The notes under the pieces are model-generated. The model worked only from the letters and a program-made list of their open reading frames with translations. It was not told where the DNA came from and did no database searches. A stretch of 13,439 nucleotides of DNA from JAJZQD01 sp021847735 (GTDB taxonomy: Bacteria; Bacillota; Thermincolia; Thermincolales; UBA2595), in NCBI GenBank assembly GCA_027324025.1, contig DAHVYW010000052.1, positions 1 through 13,439 of the forward strand. The letters run 5' to 3'. This document shows, one piece after another, positions 6,261 to 12,391 of the stretch. How positions within the stretch are numbered: the first letter of the stretch is position 1; every line of letters begins with the position of its first letter. A program made the translations under genes and the position numbers.

Positions 6261-6695
6261 TTACACCCCTGTATCACCTTTTACATTGCGGTATTTATCA
6301 AGGTTTTCCAGTATCCTGCCCAGTATGCCGTTTATAAACCGCCCGGATTCAGCGGTGGAGAAAGTCTTACCAAGTTCAATGGCCTCATTAATGGCAACAT
6401 TGGGCGGAACCTCTTGCGAAAAGCAAAGTTCATAAAGCGCGAGCCTTAATATGTTGCGGTCCACAGCAGCCATCCGGGTCAAGTCCCAGTCAATGGATAT
6501 TTCTTTGATGATATCGTTAATCCGCCCGACATTTTCCATGACTCCCCGAACTAACGTGAGGACAAACTCCAACTGGTCTTCATTCAATCTGTTTTCTTGT
6601 TCGATGAATGCCATAGCACTTTCAATATCGATTTTCCCCAAGTCGACCTGAAAAAGTGCCTGTAAAGCTGCTTCGCGTGCTGCCCTTCTACTCAT
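6261..6695 (-). CDS. nusB: Transcription antitermination factor NusB
   Basis: A cytoplasmic all-helical RNA-binding protein that, with NusE (S10), NusA and NusG, supports antitermination on rRNA operons. The 144 residues have the family's features: MSRRAAREAALQALFQ at the start (the arginine-rich RNA-binding helix), DRNILRLALYEL at 78-89, and PPNVAINEAIELGKTFS followed by a GRFINGILGRI C-terminal helix. Length is typical. The ATG at 6695 has GGGAGG 6 bases upstream. It sits 41 bases downstream of the DUF2273 gene, in the operon order asp23-amaP-DUF2273-nusB that recurs in this bacterial group. Confidence 0.97.
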   Translation of the reverse strand: MSRRAAREAALQALFQVDLGKIDIESAMAFIEQENRLNEDQLEFVLTLVRGVMENVGRINDIIKEISIDWDLTRMAAVDRNILRLALYELCFSQEVPPNVAINEAIELGKTFSTAESGRFINGILGRILENLDKYRNVKGDTGV

Positions 6696-6736
6696 GAAAA
6701 CCTCCCGAGCTCTTTCTTGGAAATAGTTTTTACACT

Positions 6737-6961
6737 CTACCGCTTGAATATCCTATCTATAAATAAGCTGAGGTTTTCCCCGTCATCGGCCTGTTTCCCA
6801 AGCAGGTACCCGACAACTATCAGGACTATCACAAACAGGGTCTTAAATACTCCGTACTCTATAATCATCCATCCAAGCAATAACCCCAAGGTAACCCCTA
6901 TTAGCTTTCCCAGATTGTTTGCCGCAAAGTCCTGCCAAGACTCTTTTGACAAGGTACCCAC
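6737..6961 (-). CDS. DUF2273 small integral membrane protein
   Basis: A protein of about 74 residues with two adjacent membrane helices (about 19-34 and 37-54) separated by a short turn and a charged C-terminus. The NNLGKLIGVTLGLLLGW pattern followed by GVFKTLFVIVLIVVGYLLGK is characteristic of DUF2273 proteins, which are encoded next to Asp23 and AmaP and are thought to help the Asp23 envelope-stress complex at the membrane; the precise role is not known. Start choice is uncertain. The GTG at 6961 directly abuts the Shine-Dalgarno AGAGG, whereas a TTG at 6952 lies 6 bases after AGAGGTG and is the better placed, giving 71 residues. It begins 6 bases after the amaP stop, so the pair is likely translationally coupled. 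Confidence 0.85.
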   Translation of the reverse strand: MGTLSKESWQDFAANNLGKLIGVTLGLLLGWMIIEYGVFKTLFVIVLIVVGYLLGKQADDGENLSLFIDRIFKR

Positions 6962-6967
6962 CTCTTT

Positions 6968-7519
6968 CTACATTAGCTTGCGTGGCGTCCCCGGTTTGGT
7001 TTCACCTGAAATGTTTTCAACAAGAATTTTTACGGACTTAATTTTAATTCCCGCTACTTCGGACATATAATCGGTAACCCTGTTCTGAATCTCGTCCGAA
7101 GTCTGGGGTATGTTTATTTCCGGCAGCAAGACTACCCTGATAAAGATGTTGATGCCCTCCGGCAGAAAGACTACGCGCGGGCTGACTTCCCTAACCCCCC
7201 GCACCTGATTGACTATCCTGGAGACCATGTTTTCGACGGCCTCATTAGAAACCCTAACCTGACCGATACCGGTTTCATGGACCACCGCCTGGGGAAGCCT
7301 TCTCTCCCTGGTAAGGGACTGCAAAAAAAACTTTATACTGAGAATTAGGAACACTACTGTAATAATCCCGATAATAATGCGGTGATCGTAACGACTAAGA
7401 GAAACCTGGAAAAGGTATATCGGGGTTGTCCACCCCGCAACTGCCAGGCCTATAACAAAAAGTACAATCATGGTTCCAAGTGTGTAAAGCAATAGAAGGA
7501 ATCTGTCAAAATAGGTCAT
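6968..7519 (-). CDS. amaP: Alkaline shock response membrane anchor protein AmaP
   Basis: A membrane protein that in Staphylococcus anchors the soluble Asp23 protein to the cytoplasmic membrane. Two hydrophobic helices lie near the N-terminus (about residues 5-28 and 46-65), followed by a soluble region (about 75-170) that itself resembles the Asp23/Gls24 fold, with GQVRVSNEAVENMVSRIVNQVRG. I start it at the ATG at 7519 (183 residues), which has GGGAG 9 bases upstream. A TTG at 7540 would add seven residues but uses the same Shine-Dalgarno region as coding sequence. It follows the Asp23 gene after about 80 bases that carry two strong hairpins, and precedes the DUF2273 gene by 6 bases. Confidence 0.85.
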   Translation of the reverse strand: MTYFDRFLLLLYTLGTMIVLFVIGLAVAGWTTPIYLFQVSLSRYDHRIIIGIITVVFLILSIKFFLQSLTRERRLPQAVVHETGIGQVRVSNEAVENMVSRIVNQVRGVREVSPRVVFLPEGINIFIRVVLLPEINIPQTSDEIQNRVTDYMSEVAGIKIKSVKILVENISGETKPGTPRKLM

Positions 7520-7541
7520 CCGGTTCAACTCCCTTCCCAAG

Positions 7542-7573
7542 AGCCGGTTTAAGTTCTTTCGCGAAAGCCGGCT
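7542..7573 (-). repeat. GC-rich inverted repeat with a CTTTCGCGAAAG palindrome
   Basis: AGCCGG (7542-7547) and CCGGCT (7568-7573) flank the perfect 12-base palindrome CTTTCGCGAAAG (7556-7567). In the mRNA this can fold as a nested hairpin just upstream of the amaP ribosome binding site. No T-run follows, so a terminator is unlikely. Confidence 0.5.
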
Positions 7574-7598
7574 TAACCCCCTGAAGACAGGGGGTTAA
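7573..7598 (-). repeat. Strong hairpin after the Asp23/Gls24 stop codon
   Basis: TTAACCCCCT (7573-7582) and AGGGGGTTAA (7589-7598) make a perfect 10-bp stem with a 6-nt loop, starting 3 bases past the stop. There is no T-run on the minus strand. It could stabilise the 3' end of the upstream message or reduce read-through, giving more Asp23-type protein than AmaP. Confidence 0.65.
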
Positions 7599-7600
7599 TG

Positions 7601-8002
7601 TTATCTCACTCTATGTTCTTCTTCTTTTGGCTCAGGGCTGGGAAACACAACCCCCTGAATATTGACATTCACTTCAACCACAACAAGCCCTGTCATACTC
7701 TCAATAGCCCTTTTTACATTATCCTGAATGCGGATGGCCACATCAGGGATTCGCACACCATATTCCACAATTATAAACATGTCTACGGCCGTTTCTTTTT
7801 CTCCGACCTCAACTTTAACTCCTTTGGACAGGTTTTTTCTGCCCAACATCTCGGCGATTCCGCCCGCCAGTCCGCCGCTCATGCCGGCAACTCCCTTAAT
7901 TTCAGTGGCCGCCAGACCGGCGATAATAGCCACTACCTCGTCGGCAATGCGGATGCTGCCAAGTTCAGTCTCATGCCGTTCTATAATATTGTCTTTTTCC
8001 AT
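7601..8002 (-). CDS. Asp23/Gls24 family envelope stress response protein
   Basis: A soluble cytoplasmic protein of 133 residues that is held at the membrane by AmaP in species studied. The family signature is clear: GSIRIADEVVAIIAGLAATEIKGVAGM near the N-terminus (ending in the glycine-rich GGLAGGIAEMLGRKNLSKGVKVEV), then VDMFIIVEYGVRIPDVAIRIQDNVKRAIESMTGL and VNVNIQGVVF. The tail is acidic and basic. I chose the ATG at 8002, which has GGGAGG 7 bases upstream, over an upstream ATG at 8017 that overlaps the ribosome binding site. It is the first gene after its own promoter. In Peptococcaceae the gene is a usual neighbour of accC and nusB, and some of these proteins appear linked to sporulation or general envelope maintenance rather than only alkaline shock. 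Confidence 0.92.
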   Translation of the reverse strand: MEKDNIIERHETELGSIRIADEVVAIIAGLAATEIKGVAGMSGGLAGGIAEMLGRKNLSKGVKVEVGEKETAVDMFIIVEYGVRIPDVAIRIQDNVKRAIESMTGLVVVEVNVNIQGVVFPSPEPKEEEHRVR

Positions 8003-8057
8003 AAGATTACCTCCCATTTCGGTAGCGGTTGTCTAAATAATTACCTGAATTAAGAAT

Positions 8058-8085
8058 ATTATACCAGAACAGTGTCCAAATGCAA
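8058..8085 (-). promoter_or_regulatory. Sigma-A promoter (extended -10) for the asp23-amaP-nusB operon
   Basis: On the minus strand TTGCAT (8085-8080) is followed after 16 bases by TATAAT (8063-8058). The TGG just before the -10 gives the TGn extension that compensates for a mediocre -35. It begins about 25 bases past the accC stop, with no terminator between, so read-through from accC is also possible. Confidence 0.6.
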
Positions 8086-8107
8086 ATTACCAATATGTCT
8101 TCTCCAG

Positions 8108-9451
8108 CTAATCTTCCAGCCTTCTTTGAATAAAATTGGTGTAAAAGTCACCCCGTTGAAAGAAGGCATTGTCAAGAATGCGTAAGTGAAACGGGATGGT
8201 GGTTTTAACTCCTTCCACCATGAATTCCTCAAGAGCCCTTTTCATCCTGGCTATCGCTTCATTCCTGTCTTTGCCCCAAACTACCAGCTTGGCAATCATT
8301 GAGTCGTAGTACGGTGGTATCTGGTATCCCTCATACGCCGCGCTGTCCACCCTGACACCCATACCGCCGGGAGCATGGTAACCGGTAATTGTGCCCGGCG
8401 AAGGCATAAAATTACGGTTGGGGTCCTCGGCATTAATCCGGCATTCCATCGCCCAGCCGTTGATTACAATGTCTTTCTGGGTATAGCCCAGTTTTTCTCC
8501 TGCCGCCAGGCGAATCTGTTCTTTAATGAGGTCAATGCCAGTCACGAGCTCTGTGACCGGGTGTTCCACCTGAATCCTGGTGTTCATCTCAATAAAAAAG
8601 TAGTTGTTATATTTGTCCAGTAAAAACTCAACGGTACCGGCATTTGAATAGTTAACTGCCTTGGCCGCCTTAACTGCGACCTCTCCCATTTTTTTGCGCA
8701 GCTCCGGAGTCAGCGCCGACGAAGGGGCTTCCTCCAGAAGTTTCTGGTTGCGGCGCTGGATGGAACAGTCGCGTTCACCCAGGTATACCGTGTTGCCGTA
8801 ATTGTCAGCCAGGATTTGAAACTCAATATGCCTTGGTTCTTCTACGTATTTTTCGATATATACTTCACCATTGCCAAAGGCTGCTTCAGCTTCGGCCTGG
8901 GCAGTTTGCACGGCCTTCACGATATCGTGCTTTGACTGGGCAACCCGCATCCCTTTGCCTCCGCCCCCGGCAGATGCCTTGATAATCACCGGGTAGCCGA
9001 TTTCTTTGGCAATCTTAATCGCCTCGTCGGTATTCTTGATGACCCCTTCTGTCCCGGGTACGACCGGGACATGGGCCTTAATCATAGTCTCCCGGGCCAC
9101 CGCCTTAGCCCCCATATTTTCCAAGGCTTCTGCGGTGGGACCGATAAATTTTATGCCACAGCTTTCACAAATTTCGGCGAACTCGGCGTTTTCTGCCAAG
9201 AAGCCGTACCCCGGATGTATGGCGTCAGCCCCCGAAACCTCCGCGGCACTGATAATATTGGCCTTATTCAGGTAACTGCGCCCCGACTGCGGGGGGCCTA
9301 TACAAAAAGCCTCATCGGCAAACCTGACATGAAGTGATTCACGGTCTGCTTCGGAATAAACGGCAACTGTTCTAATGTCCATTTCCTTGCAGGCCCGAAT
9401 TATCCGCAGGGCTATTTCCCCTCTGTTTGCAATTAATATTTTTTTAAACAT
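8108..9451 (-). CDS. accC: Biotin carboxylase (acetyl-CoA or pyruvate carboxylase subunit)
   Basis: It carboxylates the biotin of a carrier protein using ATP and bicarbonate. The 447 residues have the expected length. Present in order are the N-terminal biotin-carboxylase fold (KKILIANRGEIALRIIRA), the ATP-grasp lysines K116 and K159, the glycine-rich loop GGGGKGMR (162-169), H209, ERDCSIQRRNQK (226-237) and the catalytic EMNTRIQVEHPVTE (288-301), including R292. Nothing essential is missing. The ATG at 9451 has GGAGGTG 5 bases upstream. It follows the carboxyltransferase-BCCP fusion by 64 bases in one apparent operon. With that partner it would form a two-subunit pyruvate carboxylase like the PycA/PycB enzymes of archaea and Aquifex; it may also serve fatty-acid synthesis, since no other biotin carboxylase or accA/accD is seen here. 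Confidence 0.95.
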   Translation of the reverse strand: MFKKILIANRGEIALRIIRACKEMDIRTVAVYSEADRESLHVRFADEAFCIGPPQSGRSYLNKANIISAAEVSGADAIHPGYGFLAENAEFAEICESCGIKFIGPTAEALENMGAKAVARETMIKAHVPVVPGTEGVIKNTDEAIKIAKEIGYPVIIKASAGGGGKGMRVAQSKHDIVKAVQTAQAEAEAAFGNGEVYIEKYVEEPRHIEFQILADNYGNTVYLGERDCSIQRRNQKLLEEAPSSALTPELRKKMGEVAVKAAKAVNYSNAGTVEFLLDKYNNYFFIEMNTRIQVEHPVTELVTGIDLIKEQIRLAAGEKLGYTQKDIVINGWAMECRINAEDPNRNFMPSPGTITGYHAPGGMGVRVDSAAYEGYQIPPYYDSMIAKLVVWGKDRNEAIARMKRALEEFMVEGVKTTIPFHLRILDNAFFQRGDFYTNFIQRRLED

Positions 9452-9515
9452 CTTACACCTCCGCTGTCAACCGCATCTTTTAGTAACATTACCTGCTACG
9501 TCTTGCGTGGCCGGG

Positions 9516-11423
9516 CTACACCTTTTCAATAATAAACAAGGTTTGGCCGTATTCCACCGGCTGACCGTTTTCTACCAGAATATCGACAACCCGCCCGGGA
9601 ATCTCGGCTTCAATCTCGTTCATCAGCTTCATGGCCTCGATAATACATACTGTCTGCCCTTCGGTAACCATCTGCCCAACTTCCACGAAGGACGAAGCCT
9701 CCGGCGCGGGCGACCGGTAAAATGTCCCTACCATGGGTGCAACAATGGGAACTATGTTTTCATTATATTCTGCAGCCTTTTCCACCACCTCGGAGTTACC
9801 CTTTTCCGGATTTCTCTCACTTTGCGGGAAGTGGTTTGCCGGAATATCGGCACCTGTACCCGCCCCGGCTTTCTTGATGGAAACCTTAACTCCGGCGCTT
9901 TCCAAATGCAGTTCACAGATATCGGTTTCATCAAGCATTTTAATTAGTTCCTTAATTTCAGCCAGATTCACTTTTGTAGCCTCCTTTGAAACGTCAGCAG
10001 CGGGGAGTGCAACCTCCGCCTCTTTCGGTTTTACTATATTGTTTGGTTGCGGAGCCGCATCTCCTGCATCCAAACCTTTGTTTAAACGCCATTCAAAAAA
10101 TCTCCTGGCTACCGGCGGGAAAAGAGCATATGATAAGACATCTTCTTCCGATGCAGCTAAATCCTGGATTTCTTTTCTTAGTATATCCAATCTAGGCTGC
10201 AGCAAATCAGCGGGCCGGCCCTTAATGAGTTCTGCGCCGCTGTCACCCAGTATCTTCTGGATTATTTCCTCTTTGATCGGTGCAGGCGGTTTGCCATATT
10301 GACCCTGAACATAAGCCCTGACTTCACCTGGAACCCGCTTATAGCGCTGTCCGGTAAGCACATTCAAAACGGCCTGGCCACCTACTATCTGGCTGGTGGG
10401 CGTAACTAATGGCGGGTAGCCGAGATCTTCTCTGACACGTGGTATCTCAGCCAAAACTTCATGTATACGATGCAGGGCCTTTTGTTCCTCAAGCTGGGAA
10501 ACCAGGTTGGAGATCATTCCCCCAGGCACCTGGTGGTCAAATACCCGCATATCCGTGATTCTGGTAACTCCCCGCTCAAAACCGCGTTTTTTCCGCAGCT
10601 CCTCGAAGTATTTGGAGACTTCGAACAGGGTGTGCATATCAAGCCTGGTATCATGCGGCGATTCCTGTAAAACCCTTACCACTGTTTCCACAGGTGGTTG
10701 GGAGGCCCCAAAGGCCAGGGGTACAGACGCGGTGTCGATAACATCGACATTAGCGTCAGCGGCTTTTAAATAAGCCCCGACAGCCAACCCCCCAATATAG
10801 TGGCTGTGCAGTTGGACCGGTATTTTAAGGTTATTCTTAAACAATTTGACCAGATCGTATGCTTTGTAAGGGGACAGCAGGCCGGCCATATCCTTGATGC
10901 AAATGGAGTCGGCACCCATGTCTTCCAACCGGCGGGCAGTCTCTAAGTAATGGTTCATTGTATGTATGGGGCTGATGGTATAAACCACTGCCGCTTGCGC
11001 ATGGGCCCCTTCCCTTTTAGCCACTTTCATGGGGACCTCCAGGTTCCTGATATCATTGAGGGCGTCAAAAATACGGATAATATCTATCCCATTTTCCACT
11101 GCCTTGGCCACAAAGCTCTCTACTATATCATCAGGGTAATGCTGATACCCGACCAAAGACTGGCCCCTCAGAAGCATCTGGAGCGGGGTCTTTTTGATTA
11201 TTTTTTTCAACTGGCGCAGCCTTTCCCAGGGATCCTCGTTGAGGTACCGCAAACAGACATCAAATGTTGCACCCCCCCACACCTCGAGGGAATGATACCC
11301 TACCTGGTCAAGCTTGCCGGCAATGGGGAGCATATCCTCTGTACGCATCCGGGTCGCCCACAGGCTCTGATGAGCATCTCTGAGAGTTGTGTCCGTGATC
11401 TCTACTCTGTGCCCTTTAACCAT
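9516..11423 (-). CDS. Carboxyltransferase (pyruvate/oxaloacetate type) fused to a complete biotin carboxyl carrier protein
   Basis: A 635-residue biotin-dependent carboxyltransferase, probably transferring carboxyl groups between biotin and pyruvate/oxaloacetate. Residues 8-270 are the HMGL-like TIM barrel with metal-binding D16 (TTLRD), the lysine usually carbamylated at K177 (CIKDMAG) and metal ligands H206 and H208 (HSHYIGG). Residues about 285-455 are the conserved carboxylase domain (VPGGMISNL, TPTSQIVGGQAVLNVL). After a linker (455-483), residues 485-635 look like a full-length AccB: the MxLxEIKELIKMLDETDICEL-type N-terminal helix region, a Pro/acidic linker, then the biotinyl domain with APMVGTFYRSPAP and the biotin site EAMKLM (K599). 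Simple OadA/PycB proteins end in a biotinyl domain but lack the AccB N-terminal region, so this looks like a gene fusion. The ATG at 11423 has GGAGGG 6 bases upstream. It precedes accC. Whether it works as pyruvate carboxylase or decarboxylase is inferred; no membrane decarboxylase subunit is nearby. Confidence 0.93.
   Translation of the reverse strand: MVKGHRVEITDTTLRDAHQSLWATRMRTEDMLPIAGKLDQVGYHSLEVWGGATFDVCLRYLNEDPWERLRQLKKIIKKTPLQMLLRGQSLVGYQHYPDDIVESFVAKAVENGIDIIRIFDALNDIRNLEVPMKVAKREGAHAQAAVVYTISPIHTMNHYLETARRLEDMGADSICIKDMAGLLSPYKAYDLVKLFKNNLKIPVQLHSHYIGGLAVGAYLKAADANVDVIDTASVPLAFGASQPPVETVVRVLQESPHDTRLDMHTLFEVSKYFEELRKKRGFERGVTRITDMRVFDHQVPGGMISNLVSQLEEQKALHRIHEVLAEIPRVREDLGYPPLVTPTSQIVGGQAVLNVLTGQRYKRVPGEVRAYVQGQYGKPPAPIKEEIIQKILGDSGAELIKGRPADLLQPRLDILRKEIQDLAASEEDVLSYALFPPVARRFFEWRLNKGLDAGDAAPQPNNIVKPKEAEVALPAADVSKEATKVNLAEIKELIKMLDETDICELHLESAGVKVSIKKAGAGTGADIPANHFPQSERNPEKGNSEVVEKAAEYNENIVPIVAPMVGTFYRSPAPEASSFVEVGQMVTEGQTVCIIEAMKLMNEIEAEIPGRVVDILVENGQPVEYGQTLFIIEKV
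9969..9987 (-). promoter_or_regulatory. accB: Internal ribosome binding site and GTG start for a free AccB
   Basis: Inside the fusion gene AAAGGAGG (9987-9980) is a near-perfect Shine-Dalgarno, 8 bases before an in-frame GTG (9971-9969, residue V485). This GTG is exactly where an AccB would normally begin. Translation from here would give a 151-residue biotin carboxyl carrier protein (9971-9516), the usual AccB length. It may be an active second start or the relic of the start used before the genes fused. Confidence 0.5.
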
Positions 11424-11486
11424 TTATATCCCTCCAATGACTTATCTACAAATGTCATAGAATTTCTCACCAATAACAACATAAAA

Positions 11487-11517
11487 TCTCAGGCAGTTTG
11501 GTTAAAACAACCTGAGA
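11487..11517 (-). terminator. Hairpin with short T-run in the carboxyltransferase leader (attenuator or terminator)
   Basis: TCTCAGG and CCTGAGA pair perfectly over 7 bp around a 17-nt loop; on the minus strand the stem is followed by TTTTAT. It lies within the leader downstream of the promoter at 11583-11555 and about 64 bases before the start codon. It could end hydrogenase read-through or attenuate this operon. The stem is short. Confidence 0.4.
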
Positions 11518-11554
11518 GCATGGCATTATCGGGCGAAACCCTCTACGTTTTATA

Positions 11555-11583
11555 ATTATATGCTGTGCTGCTCTTTATTTCAA
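11555..11583 (-). promoter_or_regulatory. Sigma-A promoter of the carboxyltransferase-accC operon
   Basis: On the minus strand TTGAAA (11583-11578), a spacer of exactly 17 bases, and a perfect TATAAT (11560-11555). Transcription would begin near 11548 and leave a leader of about 125 nt before the ATG at 11423. Confidence 0.8.
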
Positions 11584-11597
11584 TGTTTTTCGGTTAA

Positions 11598-11626
11598 GTA
11601 TACAATATTACGTAATTGTATACAAT
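11598..11626 (-). promoter_or_regulatory. Operator-like inverted repeat upstream of the carboxyltransferase promoter
   Basis: GTATACAAT (11598-11606) and ATTGTATAC (11615-11623) are perfect inverted 9-mers separated by 8 bases. The right half extends into the perfect 12-base palindrome ATTGTATACAAT (11615-11626), and GTATACAATA also recurs as a direct repeat exactly 20 bases apart (11598 and 11618). It sits about 15-43 bases upstream of the -35 hexamer, a place suited to an activator or a looping repressor. TTGTATACAA-type sites are typical of GntR-family regulators; the regulator here is unknown. The BirA operator has the opposite half-site orientation. Confidence 0.6.
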
Positions 11627-11667
11627 AGGCAAAACGAGAAGTGTGTCATTCAACACAGCTTTTTTAA

Positions 11668-12378
11668 CTACAACCGTTTTACGGCCCTCATCAGTCCATG
11701 AATTAAGGCCTGCGGCCGTGGAGGACAGCCTGGTATATATGTGTCTACCGGCAAAATATTGTTTACCCCTCCGGAACTTGCGTAGCTCTTCCCGCAAATC
11801 CCGCCGCTGCAGGCGCATGTGCCTACAGCCACCACCAGTTTGGGGGCAGGAGCGGCATTAAAAGTTTTCCTGGCGGCAATCTCGAGATTTCTGGTCACGG
11901 GACCGGTAACCATTAAAACATCGGCATGCCTTGGTGAAGCTACAAAATCAAACCCCAAACGTTGGATATCATATACAGGTCCTGTTAAAGCGACCATCTC
12001 CCAGTCACACCCGTTACACGAACCCGCATCCAAGTGGCGGATGTGGACAGACCTGCCAAATATTTTATTTGCAGGTTCAGGTAAGGCCTCCTCCGTCAAC
12101 TCAAATTCCGACCCCAAAAATACTGCGTTGTTAATACACGTATCTTCGCAGTAACCACAGAATATGCACTTTTTGGCATCGATAGTCCATAACCTATTTG
12201 ATTTATTGATAGTAATGGCTTTTGTCGGGCATTTTTCCATACATTTGCCGCAATGCAGACATTTTTCCTGGTGCCATGTTGGCAAGCCCCGGAAACCCTG
12301 CAGCGGAGTATCATCTTTTTCCGGGTAAGCGGTGGTGACAACTCCTGTTTGCAAACCCTTCCTGAAAATTCTTAGCAT
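11668..12378 (-). CDS. Group 4 [NiFe] hydrogenase small subunit fused to a two-[4Fe-4S] ferredoxin domain (HycF-HycG type)
   Basis: An electron-transfer subunit of a membrane-bound energy-converting hydrogenase or formate hydrogenlyase. Residues 1-20 (MLRIFRKGLQTGVVTTAYP) match the start of HycF/NuoI-type subunits. Two classical cluster motifs follow: C40-x2-C-x2-C-x3-C50 and C71-x2-C-x2-C-x3-C81. From about residue 110 the protein becomes a HycG/NuoB-like small subunit with the proximal cluster ligands C121-NG-C124, a cysteine in GTCACSGG (188/190) and C218 in PGCPPRP. HycF and HycG are separate proteins in E. coli; here they form one 236-residue chain. I chose the ATG at 12378 because AGGGGG lies 8 bases upstream and the protein start fits the family; a TTG at 12423 would run into the previous gene. 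The stop of the large subunit is 13 bases upstream, so the two are cotranscribed and this is the last gene of the operon. Confidence 0.92.
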   Translation of the reverse strand: MLRIFRKGLQTGVVTTAYPEKDDTPLQGFRGLPTWHQEKCLHCGKCMEKCPTKAITINKSNRLWTIDAKKCIFCGYCEDTCINNAVFLGSEFELTEEALPEPANKIFGRSVHIRHLDAGSCNGCDWEMVALTGPVYDIQRLGFDFVASPRHADVLMVTGPVTRNLEIAARKTFNAAPAPKLVVAVGTCACSGGICGKSYASSGGVNNILPVDTYIPGCPPRPQALIHGLMRAVKRL

Positions 12379-12391
12379 TCGCGTTTTCCCC

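Noticed and set aside
9733..10302. Plus-strand open frame of 189 codons inside the carboxyltransferase gene
   Set aside because: Antisense shadow of a well-conserved coding region; no recognisable protein and no promoter.
10950..11555. Plus-strand open frame of 201 codons across the carboxyltransferase start and leader
   Set aside because: Mostly antisense to a conserved TIM-barrel domain, with no recognisable domain or ribosome binding site.
11598..11626. The palindrome as a BirA (biotin) operator before a biotin-enzyme operon
   Set aside because: BirA sites have TTGT at the outer ends with a spacer of about 15; here the half-sites point the other way with a spacer of 8.
11642..11657. TGTGT/ACACA hairpin after the hydrogenase stop as a terminator
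   Set aside because: The stem is only 5 bp and is followed by CTTCTCG before a four-T run; too weak to call.
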